From Pelagerythrobacter marensis (GTDB lineage: Bacteria; Pseudomonadota; Alphaproteobacteria; Sphingomonadales; Sphingomonadaceae): 64,000 nucleotides of DNA. The notes under the pieces were generated by a model. The model worked only from the letters and a program-made list of their open reading frames with translations. It was not told the origin of the DNA and did no database searches. Shown one piece after another: positions 1 through 7,680 of this stretch. Numbering within the stretch: position 1 is the stretch's first letter; each line of letters starts with the position of its first letter. The translations under genes and the position numbers were made by a program. The DNA lies in assembly GCF_036700095.1 (NCBI RefSeq), contig NZ_CP144918.1:51001-115000 (forward strand), given 5' to 3'.

Positions 1-160
1 ATATGTCGAGGAAGCACAGCTCGTCCGCCCCGGCCGCGTCGTAGGCCTGGGCCTGTTCGACCGGGTCGCCGGCATCCTTGAGATCGACGAAGTTCACGCC
101 CTTGACCACGCGGCCATCGGCGACGTCGAGGCAGGGGATCACGCGCACGCGAACGGTCAT
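1..160 (-). CDS. hisF: Imidazole glycerol phosphate synthase cyclase subunit HisF (5' part only)
   Basis: Only the first 53 codons lie in the window; the gene runs off the left edge. HisF is the cyclase half of imidazole glycerol phosphate synthase: it takes ammonia from HisH and converts PRFAR to IGP and AICAR in histidine synthesis. The N-terminus reads [16 protein letters not shown], matching the family's first barrel strand with the catalytic Asp at residue 12. The start ATG overlaps the hisA stop by an ATGA junction, so it is the last visible gene of a hisB-hisH-hisA-hisF run and probably translationally coupled to hisA. Confidence 0.95.
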   Translation of the reverse strand, partial: MTVRVRVIPCLDVADGRVVKGVNFVDLKDAGDPVEQAQAYDAAGADELCFLDI

Positions 161-894
161 GCCCGGCCCGCCATGGCAATGGCCGCGGCCAGATCGAGCC
201 GCCCGTCGTAGAGCGCCCGGCCGGTGATCACCCCCTCGATCCCCTCTTCGGCATGAAGCGCCAGGAGATGGATGTCGTCGAGGCCCTTCACGCCGCCGCT
301 GGCGATGACGGGCAGGTCGACGTGGCGCGCCAGGTCGACGGTGGCGTCGATATTGCAGCCTTTCAGCAGGCCGTCGCGCCCGATGTCGGTGAACAGCAGG
401 CTGGCGACCCCCGCATCCTCGAACCGGCGGGCGAGGTCCGCGACCGGCACGTCGGACACCGCGGCCCAGCCTTCGGTCGCGACCATCCCGTCGCGCGCGT
501 CCACGGCGACGACGATCCCGCCCGGGAACTCGGCCGCCATGTCCTTCACGAACTGCGGATCCCTGAGCGCGGCGGTTCCCATGACGATCCGCGCGACGCC
601 CAACTCGAACCACCCTTCCACCGCCTCGCGCGTGCGGATCCCGCCGCCGAGCTGGACGTAGCCGGGAAAGGCGGCGACGATCGCCTCCACAGCCTCGCGA
701 TTTTCCGCGCGGCCTGCGAAAGACCCGTCGAGATCGACCACATGGAGATGCTGCGCCCCCGCTTCGGCAAACAGCCTGGCCTGCGCGGCGGGATCGTCGC
801 CATAGACGGTGGCGCGCGCCATGTCGCCTTCGGCCAGGCGCACGACCTCGCCGGCCTTCAGGTCGATTGCGGGAAAGACGATCACGGGCGCCAC
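157..894 (-). CDS. hisA: Phosphoribosylformimino-5-aminoimidazole carboxamide ribotide isomerase HisA
   Basis: HisA isomerises ProFAR to PRFAR, the substrate of HisF/HisH. The 245-residue protein has the normal family length and a (beta/alpha)8 pattern. FPAIDLKAG at the N-terminus places the catalytic Asp at residue 11, and VAVDARDG places the second catalytic Asp at 132. QLGGGIR (about 81-87) and ASGGV (about 198-202) are the paired phosphate-binding loops. The start overlaps the 3' end of hisH by 13 bases and the stop overlaps hisF, consistent with one polycistronic mRNA. Confidence 0.97.
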   Translation of the reverse strand: MAPVIVFPAIDLKAGEVVRLAEGDMARATVYGDDPAAQARLFAEAGAQHLHVVDLDGSFAGRAENREAVEAIVAAFPGYVQLGGGIRTREAVEGWFELGVARIVMGTAALRDPQFVKDMAAEFPGGIVVAVDARDGMVATEGWAAVSDVPVADLARRFEDAGVASLLFTDIGRDGLLKGCNIDATVDLARHVDLPVIASGGVKGLDDIHLLALHAEEGIEGVITGRALYDGRLDLAAAIAMAGRA

Positions 895-1502
895 TCCAGG
901 AAACGGGCGAGAAGCGCCAGGCCGTAAGCCTGGCTCTTTTCCGGGTGGAACTGCACGCCGAGCAGATTGTCGCGCGCGACGGCGGCCACGATCCCGCCGC
1001 CATGGTCGGTCATCGCGGCGATATGCTGCGGCTCGTCGACCGCGAAATGGAAGGAATGGAGGAAATAGGCTTCCCCCTCCTCCAGAACGGGGCCGGCGTG
1101 GGCGGTCGGCGCCACGTCGTTCCAGCCCATGTGCGGCACCTTGATCGCGGGATCGGTCCGCTCGATCGCGCGGACTTCTCCGCCGATCCAGCCGAGCCCG
1201 CGGGTCGTGCCGTGTTCCAGCCCGCGATCGGCCAGAAGCTGCATCCCGACGCAGACCCCCAGGAACGGCGCGCCGCCCACGCGCACGCGCTCGTCCATCG
1301 CCTCGACCAGGCCGGGAATCGACGTGAGGCCGCGGGCGCAGGCGCGGAACGATCCGACGCCGGGCAGAACGATCCGGTCCGCCGCGCGCACCGCATCGGG
1401 TGCGGCAGTCACCAGAACCCGGGCGCCGACCGTGCGCAGCGCGTTTTCGACCGAGTGCAGGTTCCCCGCGCCGTAATCGACCAGCGCAACCGTTTCAGCC
1501 AC
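882..1502 (-). CDS. hisH: Imidazole glycerol phosphate synthase glutaminase subunit HisH
   Basis: HisH hydrolyses glutamine and channels ammonia to HisF. I chose the GTG at 1500-1502, giving 206 residues, because the reading frame upstream is only a shadow of hisB and class I amidotransferases of this type begin directly with [10 protein letters not shown]. The catalytic triad is visible: Cys84 in [10 protein letters not shown], His186 and Glu188 in GVQFHPEKS. The start overlaps the hisB stop codon by 8 bases and the 3' end overlaps hisA, so expression is probably coupled. Confidence 0.95.
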   Translation of the reverse strand: MAETVALVDYGAGNLHSVENALRTVGARVLVTAAPDAVRAADRIVLPGVGSFRACARGLTSIPGLVEAMDERVRVGGAPFLGVCVGMQLLADRGLEHGTTRGLGWIGGEVRAIERTDPAIKVPHMGWNDVAPTAHAGPVLEEGEAYFLHSFHFAVDEPQHIAAMTDHGGGIVAAVARDNLLGVQFHPEKSQAYGLALLARFLEWRP

Positions 1503-2088
1503 CGAGAATGCCCTTGGTGCTGGGCACCGCGCCCCCCTTGCGCGGGTCGATCTCCACCGCGGCGCGCATGGCGCGGGCGAACCCCTTGTAGATCGCCTCG
1601 CAGATATGGTGGTTGTTCTGTCCGTAGAGCAGCTCGACATGCAGGGTGATGCCGGCGGCCTGGGCCACCGAATGGAACCAGTGTTCGATCAGTTCGGTAT
1701 CCCATTCGCCCAGTCGCGGCTGCGAGAAACCGGCACGCCAGGCGAGATAGGGCCTGCCCGAAATGTCGAGCGCGACGCGCGCGAGCGTTTCGTCCATTGG
1801 CGAATAAGCGTGGCCGTACCGCGCAATCCCCGCCTTGTCACCCAGCGCCTGCGCGAGGGCCTGACCCAGCGCGATCGCGCTGTCTTCGGTCGTGTGATGC
1901 TGGTCTACGTGCAAGTCCCCGTCGACCTTCATCGTGACGTCGATCAGCGAATGTTTGGCGAACTGTTCGACCATGTGATCGAGGAATCCGATTCCCGTGG
2001 ACACGTTATAGGAGCCGCTGCCATCGAGGTTCACCTCGATTTCGATCGCGGTCTCCGCCGTCTTTCGCTCGATCTTGCCTTTGCGCAT
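1495..2088 (-). CDS. hisB: Imidazoleglycerol-phosphate dehydratase HisB
   Basis: HisB dehydrates IGP to imidazole acetol phosphate. The 197-residue length fits the monofunctional enzyme rather than the enterobacterial fusion with histidinol phosphatase. The Mn-binding motifs are present: FLDHM at about 35-39, HHTTED at 64-69 and [12 protein letters not shown] near the C-terminus. The start at [10 protein letters not shown] was chosen because homologues begin a few residues before the RKT segment and the upstream extension is low-complexity. It is the first gene of the visible his run and is divergent from sspB, with about 85 bp between the starts. Confidence 0.95.
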   Translation of the reverse strand: MRKGKIERKTAETAIEIEVNLDGSGSYNVSTGIGFLDHMVEQFAKHSLIDVTMKVDGDLHVDQHHTTEDSAIALGQALAQALGDKAGIARYGHAYSPMDETLARVALDISGRPYLAWRAGFSQPRLGEWDTELIEHWFHSVAQAAGITLHVELLYGQNNHHICEAIYKGFARAMRAAVEIDPRKGGAVPSTKGILGG

Positions 2089-2173
2089 GCCTGCGGCGCT
2101 ATACGCAAGGCTGGGCACGGCGCAAGCATTGGCGCTTGACCGGCGCGCCGAGGGTCGCCACGAAGCGGGCAAG

Positions 2174-2677
2174 ATGACCGATGAAACACCCGACAGCCTG
2201 ATCCCCTACGACGAGATCGTGCAGGAGGCGCTGCGCGCCGTGGTCGGCCGCGTGCTGGGCGAAATCCAGGCCGGCGGCAGCGAGCTGCCCGGCAACCACC
2301 ATTTCTACATTACGTTCAAGACGCACGCGCCCGGCGTTTCCATCCCCGCCCATCTGCGCGAACGCTTCCCCGACGAGATGACGATCGTCCTGCAGAACAA
2401 GTTCTGGGACCTGAAAGTGGACGATGACGGCTTCACCGTGGGGCTGAGCTTCAACCAGGTGCCCGCCAAGCTCGACATACCTTTCTCCGCGATCACCGCT
2501 TTCGTCGATCCGGCAGTCGATTTCGGGCTGCAGTTCCAGGCGAGCGTCCCCGATATGGCCCCCGAAGCGCACGACGAAGCCGAAAACGACGCCCCGGAAC
2601 GGGGCGACCGGCCGACCGTTGGCGAAGGCGGAGACGGCTCCAATGTCGTCACGGTCGATTTCGGCCGCAAGAAATAA
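2174..2677 (+). CDS. sspB: ClpXP adaptor SspB family protein (DUF1321 type)
   Basis: SspB-alpha adaptors bind ssrA-tagged proteins and deliver them to ClpXP. The 167-residue protein has the domain core at about 5-125, with the family hallmarks [33 protein letters not shown] and GLSFNQVP. An acidic low-complexity linker follows (Glu/Asp-rich, about 125-150), and a short C-terminal tail ([11 protein letters not shown]) resembles the ClpX-tethering tail of this family. The ATG at 2174 was preferred to an in-frame ATG further upstream, which lies in the hisB promoter region. It is divergent from hisB. Confidence 0.93.
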   Translation: MTDETPDSLIPYDEIVQEALRAVVGRVLGEIQAGGSELPGNHHFYITFKTHAPGVSIPAHLRERFPDEMTIVLQNKFWDLKVDDDGFTVGLSFNQVPAKLDIPFSAITAFVDPAVDFGLQFQASVPDMAPEAHDEAENDAPERGDRPTVGEGGDGSNVVTVDFGRKK

Positions 2678-2723
2678 GCGACCGGGAGAGCCTTCCACCC
2701 GGTTGGGTGAAAGGGCGCAAGCG

Positions 2724-3155
2724 ATGGCAAGAAAAAAAGACTCACGTGGGAAACACGCAACCGACAGGCTGGGCGCGGCGGTCGATGCCGCGGGCGACAA
2801 GCTTCACTCCGAAAACCGCGATGTGGCCGGTCCCAGCCCCAATCCCGCGACCAACTTGTTGATTCACGACGTTTTGCTTCGCAGCGGAGGTCGCCTGCTG
2901 CGGATCGGCCTCGAAAAAGGACTGCTCAGCAATCGATACGGTGGATCGACAGCCAAGCGAATGGTCGAAAATCGCTCGATGGTTCAGAACCTGGCAACAT
3001 TCGCTATCGCACGGCTCGCGACGCGTTCGATCCCGGGAGCCGTCCTCGTCGGCGGCGGTCTCCTGGCCAAGACGCTGCTCGACCGGCGCCAGTCGCGCCG
3101 CGCAGCGCGGCGCAAGGGGGACAAGGCCTTGCGCGAGCAGACGAAAGAGAGCTGA
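2724..3155 (+). CDS. Small conserved protein of unknown function with a C-terminal hydrophobic segment
   Basis: I do not recognise a named family. The 143-residue product begins at MARKKDSRG. It has a charged N-terminus, a central helical part with SNRYGG near residue 72, one hydrophobic Ala/Gly/Leu-rich stretch (about 103-118) that could be a membrane helix, and a strongly basic tail rich in Arg, Lys and Gln. It starts 46 bp after sspB and 49 bp before gmk on the same strand, so it may be co-transcribed with both. Coding is supported by the long open frame and GC-rich third positions. Confidence 0.7.
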   Translation: MARKKDSRGKHATDRLGAAVDAAGDKLHSENRDVAGPSPNPATNLLIHDVLLRSGGRLLRIGLEKGLLSNRYGGSTAKRMVENRSMVQNLATFAIARLATRSIPGAVLVGGGLLAKTLLDRRQSRRAARRKGDKALREQTKES

Positions 3156-3204
3156 CCCGGCGGATGGGGTTGATTTCACCGCGCGGCTCGGCGCATGAGC
3201 GCGC

Positions 3205-3840
3205 ATGGCCGACCAGGATACGCTTCACCGCCGCGGACTGATGTTCATCCTCTCCTCGCCCTCCGGCGCAGGCAAGACCACGATTTCGCGCATGTTGCTG
3301 GAAGCCGACGAGGAAATCCGGCTCTCGGTCTCCGCCACGACGCGCCCGAAACGGCCGGGCGAGATCGACGGCGTGCACTATCACTTCGTGTCGGATGCCG
3401 AATTCGATCGGATGATCGAGCAAGACGACTTCTACGAATGGGCGCATGTCTTCGATCACCGCTACGGCACGCCGAAAGGGCATATCCGCGCGGGATTGAA
3501 GGACGGTCAGGATTTCCTGTTCGACATCGACTGGCAGGGCACCCAGCAGCTTTACCAGAAGGACCAGCAGGACGTCGTCCGCGTCTTCATCCTGCCGCCC
3601 AGCCTCGACGAGCTGCACCGGCGGCTGACGGCGCGCGCGACCGACAGCAACGACGTGATCGACAGCCGCATGGAACGCGCCCGGGCGGAAATCAGCCACT
3701 GGGACGGATACGACTACGTCGTGGTCAACGACGACGTGAACGTCTGCTTCGGCAAAGTGCGCGAAATCCTCCACGCCGAACGCATGAAACGCGCCCGCCA
3801 GACCGGCCTGATCGGCTTCGTCCGCAAACTGATGGACTGA
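3205..3840 (+). CDS. gmk: Guanylate kinase
   Basis: Gmk phosphorylates GMP or dGMP to the diphosphate with ATP, in the cytoplasm. The 211-residue product has the P-loop SSPSGAGKTT (about 17-26), the GMP-binding segment SATTRPKRPGEIDGVHY (about 43-60) and the lid region RMERARAEISHWDGYDYVV. Length is normal for the family. The ATG at 3205 sits about 50 bp after the preceding small gene. The gene-free, repeat-bearing stretch that contains the structured RNA candidate begins right after its stop. Confidence 0.96.
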   Translation: MADQDTLHRRGLMFILSSPSGAGKTTISRMLLEADEEIRLSVSATTRPKRPGEIDGVHYHFVSDAEFDRMIEQDDFYEWAHVFDHRYGTPKGHIRAGLKDGQDFLFDIDWQGTQQLYQKDQQDVVRVFILPPSLDELHRRLTARATDSNDVIDSRMERARAEISHWDGYDYVVVNDDVNVCFGKVREILHAERMKRARQTGLIGFVRKLMD

Positions 3841-3944
3841 ACGCCCCCGGGCAGACTGCCCCATACCGCCGACGCACCGCCGATACCCTCCACACCCCGC
3901 GCAGGCGGAACCAGACCACCGGCACACCGCCCGATACCCTTCCC

Positions 3945-4022
3945 GAGCCCCAGCGCAGGCTGGGGCCTCAGGCCGCTGGCGCTCCGCCCGATAACACGAG
4001 GTCCCAGCCTGCGCTGGGACTC
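3945..4022. repeat. Palindromic repeat family A, two copies upstream of the RNA locus
   Basis: Two 25-bp palindromes at 3945-3969 and 3998-4022 share the core CCCAGCSTGCGCTGGG-like pattern (CCCAGCGCAGGCTGGG in one orientation, CCCAGCCTGCGCTGGG in the other), flanked by GAG and CTC. Three more copies lie at 4576-4709. They resemble REP-type intergenic palindromes; no transposase is nearby. A longer shared context (a CCGATA or GGCCTGAGG block beside the palindrome) suggests that the mobilised unit is larger than the palindrome. Confidence 0.85.
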
Positions 4023-4053
4023 AGACTTGGGGGCGGGTTATGGCAAAAATGGC

Positions 4054-4082
4054 TTGACAATTGTAACCCATTGGGTTATAGG
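4054..4082 (+). promoter_or_regulatory. Near-consensus sigma-70 promoter with an operator-like palindrome in the spacer
   Basis: TTGACA at 4054-4059 is followed by a 17-bp spacer and TATAGG at 4077-4082. This is close to the sigma-70 consensus and stands out in this GC-rich sequence. A perfect palindrome, TAACCCATTGGGTTA, occupies 4064-4078, between the -35 box and the start of the -10 box, the position expected for repressor binding. No protein-coding gene follows on this strand; the next CDS is on the opposite strand. The promoter therefore probably drives the structured RNA at about 4089-4510. Confidence 0.75.
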
Positions 4083-4088
4083 AGCCCC

Positions 4089-4510
4089 GCCAGTCCACAC
4101 TGGCACACAGCGACGGGGGCGGAGCGTGTACGCGTCACGCAGGCCGCTTCGTCCAGACGGCCGGTGCCTCGGGGGGCTAGTGACCTTTTAGAGAAAGCCC
4201 CCTTTGCCGGTTTGCGAGGAGTTTTCGGGGGACCTGTCCCTTTCCGCCCTTGCGGTGGGCCTCAACGCCGCAGAGCCAGGGGACACCCCCCGACGGATAC
4301 GGTGCCGGCGAGCCCTGGCCGTATCTCGCCTCGCAGCCCTCAGGGCCGAGCGGAAGGTTGCCGTAACCCCTTTCGCCGTTCGCAACGATGTTACCAAGGC
4401 AACCCTGTGACGCCCAGGTGGCAATCCTGTGATGCCCAGGCGGCACCGGCCGATTCCGTCCGCTTGCCTGTATGCTCCGGCGTAAGGTCCGCATTCGCCA
4501 GCGGATGGTG
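4089..4510 (+). ncRNA. Candidate large structured non-coding RNA, family not recognised
   Basis: Downstream of the promoter at 4054-4082 lies a series of perfect inverted repeats. These are 4089-4094/4099-4104 (GCCAGT/ACTGGC), 4124-4128/4136-4140, 4142-4146/4158-4162, 4172-4178/4196-4202 (GGGGGCT/AGCCCCC) and a 7-bp outer stem 4213-4219/4329-4335 (TGCGAGG/CCTCGCA). The outer stem encloses two arms: 4226-4231/4287-4292 continued by 4235-4240/4280-4285 and capped by 4252-4257/4266-4271, and 4296-4302/4319-4325 (GATACGG/CCGTATC). A further stem, 4356-4367 with 4390-4404, leads into two 22-nt tandem repeats at 4398-4441. I see no tag frame or T-arm (tmRNA), no GAGGAAAGTCC (RNase P) and no SRP or 6S signature. 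Open frames here lack start context and family resemblance. The 3' end is uncertain; a pyrimidine-rich tract follows at about 4518-4575. Confidence 0.6.
4398..4441 (+). repeat. Two tandem 22-nt repeats inside the RNA candidate
   Basis: The units at 4398-4419 and 4420-4441 are 22 nt each and differ at three positions, all C/T exchanges. Both contain CCTGTGAYGCCCAGG, which can fold as a small CCTG/CAGG hairpin. A partial third copy (GGCACC) follows. The exchanges are transitions, as expected if RNA pairing with G-U tolerance is kept. Confidence 0.75.
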
Positions 4511-4575
4511 GGGTGTGTCAGTCTGCCTTTCCGTTTCTCTCCCCTCCGTTTCCCCCTTTCCTCTCCCCCCTCTCC

Positions 4576-4709
4576 GATCCCCAGCGCAGGCTGGGGTCTC
4601 GTGCTAGCAGGCGACACGCCAGCGGCCTGAGGCCCCTGCCTTCGCAGGGGCTCGGGACGGTATCGGACATAGCGCCGGCGGCCTGAGGCCCCAGCCTGCG
4701 CTGGGGCTC
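4576..4709. repeat. Palindromic repeat family A, three copies downstream of the RNA locus
   Basis: Three copies of the same 25-bp palindrome class lie at 4576-4600, 4629-4653 (variant core CCCCTGCCTTCGCAGGGG) and 4685-4709. The last two are preceded by the identical context CGGCCTGAGG. With the two copies at 3945-4022 they bracket the RNA locus. They lie just after the 3' end of the minus-strand methyltransferase gene and may also act as transcript 3' ends. Confidence 0.85.
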
Positions 4710-4744
4710 GGGAGGGGGCGGCGTGGGGACGGGCGGCGGATCGC

Positions 4745-6103
4745 CTATTCCGCCGGCTGGTGCGCCGCGATCGGGCCGCGCGGGCGCAGGCGGCGGCGCA
4801 GGGCGGCAAGGGGGCGGGTGATCAACCCGTGGCGGTCCATCCAGGCGTGATATTCGCGGTATTTGGCGTCCTCGGCCAGCAAGTGCGCCTCTTCCGTCTT
4901 CGCGCGCCAGAAATAGATCGCGCTGACGCAGGCGAGGAAGAACGTGTTGCGGATCGCGTCGACCGGCGAACCGCCGGACACGAGGAACGGCAGCGTCGCG
5001 CTCCACCAGAACAGGTTCTTCGACAGATAGGCCGGGTGGCGGGTGAAGCGATAGGGGCCGTGGGTCAGCACGCCGCGATAGGTGAGGTTGGAAAAGCGCA
5101 CGCCGAACGCCACCGTCGCCCAGGCGTAGATGCCGGTCAGGACAACCAGCCAGGCGGCCCAGAGCCACAGCAGCGCCCCCTGCCCCGCCAGCCAGTGCGC
5201 CCAGCCCGGGGTATCGACCTCGTAAGCCAGCATTCCCTCGGCGCCCATGAAGGCATAGACCAGCGGGGGGTAGCAGATCAGCGCCGCGACCCAGCCCGAC
5301 AGCAGCGGATTGCCGCTGCGGATATGCGCGTCGAGCGGGCGGAACGTGACGAGATAGCCGACCGTGCCGATCTGCACGTCGATCACGAACAACAGCCCGA
5401 TCAGCACCGTGGCCATCCGCACCGGATCGGCAGCGAGACCGGCCAGGTCGGCTTCCACCACGCCGGCGAACCCGCCGGGCAGGATGGAGATCATGAAGGC
5501 GCCGAAGAACCCCTTGATGATCCAGGCGCGCCAGTGCTTCTTCACTTCCTCCGGGTCGAACGCCTCGCGCCCCAGCAGCATGGCGCCGAAGTGCCAGGCA
5601 TGGTCGCGCGGTTCGACCATGTGCCGGTCGAGCCAGAGGACATAGGGGACGCAGAGCACGAACAGCGGGATCGCGGCCGCCGCGATCACTTCCATCGCGA
5701 ACAGATATTGCCCCTGCCAGTACCAGCGCGCGACGCAGTAGAGGAAACCGATGATCGCCCAGGTCGCCCAGAGCGCACCGATCTTGACGATCGAGACCGG
5801 CAGGACTTCGGCCAGCGGCCGCCGGCGGCTCCAGTCGATCCCGGTCGAGGGGTTGCGATGGACTTTGTCCACCAGCACCGACCAAGCCGCCATCGGCCCG
5901 GCGGAGAAAGCCAGCGCGGCCAGCGCGGCATAGGGGCCGGACAGCGGCGCGCGCGGACCGGGCAGCGCGAAAGCCTCGGCCAGCTGCGGCCAGTTGCGGC
6001 AGAACACGATCCACGCGAGCAGGCCGAGCAGCCCGGCCAGGCCCACGCCCGCCGAAACGTCGCTCGCCGGAAGGGCTTTCGCCGGGGGCTGGTGCGCGCT
6101 CAT
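4745..6103 (-). CDS. Polytopic membrane protein with a C-terminal isoprenylcysteine methyltransferase-like (ICMT/NnrU-type) domain
   Basis: The 452-residue product has roughly ten hydrophobic segments. Near the C-terminus (about 340-430) it carries the ICMT/PEMT-type signature GPYRFTRHPAYLSKNLFWW followed by a Glu-Glu pair and YREYHAWMDRHG. In that superfamily these elements bind S-adenosylmethionine and a lipid or isoprenyl substrate at the membrane. The N-terminal two thirds are extra membrane segments not typical of small ICMT enzymes. The substrate cannot be told from sequence. The gene stands alone, with repeat-bearing gaps on both sides. Confidence 0.8.
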   Translation of the reverse strand: MSAHQPPAKALPASDVSAGVGLAGLLGLLAWIVFCRNWPQLAEAFALPGPRAPLSGPYAALAALAFSAGPMAAWSVLVDKVHRNPSTGIDWSRRRPLAEVLPVSIVKIGALWATWAIIGFLYCVARWYWQGQYLFAMEVIAAAAIPLFVLCVPYVLWLDRHMVEPRDHAWHFGAMLLGREAFDPEEVKKHWRAWIIKGFFGAFMISILPGGFAGVVEADLAGLAADPVRMATVLIGLLFVIDVQIGTVGYLVTFRPLDAHIRSGNPLLSGWVAALICYPPLVYAFMGAEGMLAYEVDTPGWAHWLAGQGALLWLWAAWLVVLTGIYAWATVAFGVRFSNLTYRGVLTHGPYRFTRHPAYLSKNLFWWSATLPFLVSGGSPVDAIRNTFFLACVSAIYFWRAKTEEAHLLAEDAKYREYHAWMDRHGLITRPLAALRRRLRPRGPIAAHQPAE

Positions 6104-6214
6104 CTCGGCCCGCGCGATAGCGGCAAAGGGTTAAGGACGCGGTAAGGCTGGCCCGCTTGCGCGATGGCCCACCCCGCTGCGACTAGCTTCGCCTCCGGCT
6201 CAGCAAGTCTCGCT

Positions 6215-6295
6215 CCCCTCCCGCAAGCGGGAGGGGGTGGCTGGTGGATGCGCCTTGCTGCGAGAGACCTCCCCCCCTCCCGCTTGCGGGAGGGG
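6215..6295. repeat. Inverted pair of G/C-rich hairpin repeats
   Basis: CCCCTCCCGCAAGCGGGAGGGG at 6215-6236 and its near mirror with GCTTGCG at 6274-6295 are 22-bp palindromes about 37 bp apart, placed between the start of the methyltransferase gene and the end of bamB. They belong to the same general class as the CCTCCCCAACGCAAGT-type repeats near 37.1 kb. The gap holds no gene. Confidence 0.75.
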
Positions 6296-6314
6296 TCGGG
6301 GGTGGGCACGGCAC

Positions 6315-7661
6315 TCAGCGGAAGGCGTGGATCGTGCCCGAATCGTCGAGCAGATAGAGCGTCCCGTTGGCGACGATCGGGGGCAGCGACACCGCTTCCT
6401 TCAGATCGACGAACAGGCTGGCCGACCCTTCGGCAGGGCTGACGCGATAGATCTGCCCCTGGCTGCTGGCCACCCACAGGGTGTTGCCCGCCAGGACCGG
6501 CCCGGTCCAGAAGATCTCGCCCTCGCGATCCTCCTCGTCGCGATAGCGCTGGAGCTGGGTCATCCAGCGGACTTTGCCCGACGAGCGGGCGATCGCGAGA
6601 AGGCGCGCATCGTCGGTCAGCGCGAAGATCCATTCGCCCGCGACCGCAGGGGTGGAAATGCCCGCGACGTTCAGTTCCCAGATCCGCTGGCCGGTGACCA
6701 GTTCGTAAGCCGCCATGCGGCCGCCCTGGCCCAGGGCGTAGACTTTGCCCGAATCGATGATCGGGTCGGCGTCGATGTCGGTCAGCGAGCCGACCTCGGT
6801 CGAGATCGAGGTTCGCGCCAGCGCGTCGGACCAGACGACGAGGCCGTTTTCGTAGCGATAGGCGACCAGCTCGCCCGAGCTGTATCCCGCGATCACCGTG
6901 CCCTGCCCCGCCGCCGGCGCGGCCACGCCGAACACGCCGGCCTGCGCCAGCGAGCCGGATTCGTTCCAGCGCGGCGCGCCGGTCGCGGCATCGAGCGCGT
7001 GGATCTGGTTGTCCTGCGTCATCACGTAGACCGAATTGAACGCGATCGTCGGCGATCCGCGCAGCGGGCCGGCGGGCTGGACTTTCCAGATCTCCGCCCC
7101 CGTTCGCGCGTCCAGCGCGGCGACTTCGCCCACGCCGTTGGTGGCATAGACCCGGCCCTCGTGGAACGCCGCGCCCCCGCCGAAAGCGGACGCGCGGGCA
7201 TTGCCGGCCTGCTCCATCCGGTAGGTCCAGCGCGGGGTGCCGCTTTGCGCGTCGAAGGCGTGGACCACCCCGTCGGTGCCGACGGCAAAGAGCATTCCGC
7301 CGCCCACCACCGGCGCCGATGCCAGCCGCCGGCGCTCGCTCCCGCCGGCGATCTCGGCCGTCCAGGCCAGCGCCGGGCTGTCGGACAGCGCGAGGTGGCC
7401 GTAGGACTTGTCCGCCGTGCCGCCCGCCTGCGGCCAGGCGGCGTTGGTCTGCGCCGGGGGAAGGACCACGGCAATGCCGGCCAGCGCCGGATCGACCCTG
7501 GCGCCCATCTCGATCCGCGACAGGACCGGCTTGCGTTCGCCCAGCGTCGGCGTGGTCTTGGTGTCGCCGCCGCCGCCGAAAATGCCGCAGGCGCCCAGCG
7601 CCATCGCCAGCGCGACGACCGTGACGCCCCGGCCCGGATTGGAAATGCTGTTCGTTGTCAT
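6315..7661 (-). CDS. bamB: Outer membrane protein assembly factor BamB
   Basis: BamB is a periplasmic lipoprotein of the BAM complex that helps insert beta-barrel proteins in the outer membrane. The 448-residue product starts at MTTNSISNPGRG and has a signal peptide with lipobox ALGAC (Cys about 24). PQQ-type beta-propeller blades follow, recognisable by repeated segments such as LDARTGAEIWK, LDAATGAPRW and AYELVTGQRIWELN. I preferred the ATG at 7659-7661 to an upstream one because it puts the lipobox at normal spacing. It follows the YfgM-like gene by about 20 bp, the usual neighbour in proteobacteria. Confidence 0.93.
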   Translation of the reverse strand: MTTNSISNPGRGVTVVALAMALGACGIFGGGGDTKTTPTLGERKPVLSRIEMGARVDPALAGIAVVLPPAQTNAAWPQAGGTADKSYGHLALSDSPALAWTAEIAGGSERRRLASAPVVGGGMLFAVGTDGVVHAFDAQSGTPRWTYRMEQAGNARASAFGGGAAFHEGRVYATNGVGEVAALDARTGAEIWKVQPAGPLRGSPTIAFNSVYVMTQDNQIHALDAATGAPRWNESGSLAQAGVFGVAAPAAGQGTVIAGYSSGELVAYRYENGLVVWSDALARTSISTEVGSLTDIDADPIIDSGKVYALGQGGRMAAYELVTGQRIWELNVAGISTPAVAGEWIFALTDDARLLAIARSSGKVRWMTQLQRYRDEEDREGEIFWTGPVLAGNTLWVASSQGQIYRVSPAEGSASLFVDLKEAVSLPPIVANGTLYLLDDSGTIHAFR

Positions 7662-7680
7662 CGGATAGATCCTGAAACTG

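Noticed and set aside
1502..1640. Longer hisH start giving 252 residues
   Set aside because: The extra N-terminus is antisense-like sequence overlapping hisB; the GTG at 1502 gives the exact family N-terminus.
4089..4510. tmRNA, RNase P RNA, 6S RNA or SRP RNA at the structured locus
   Set aside because: No tag-coding frame or TTCGA T-arm, no GAGGAAAGTCC or ACAGAAA blocks, no GGAAGCAGC-type SRP loop, and the fold is branched rather than one long bulged hairpin.
3195..4607. A 470-codon plus-strand frame overlapping gmk and the gap
   Set aside because: It is out of frame with gmk, has repeat-derived low-complexity sequence and no recognisable domain.
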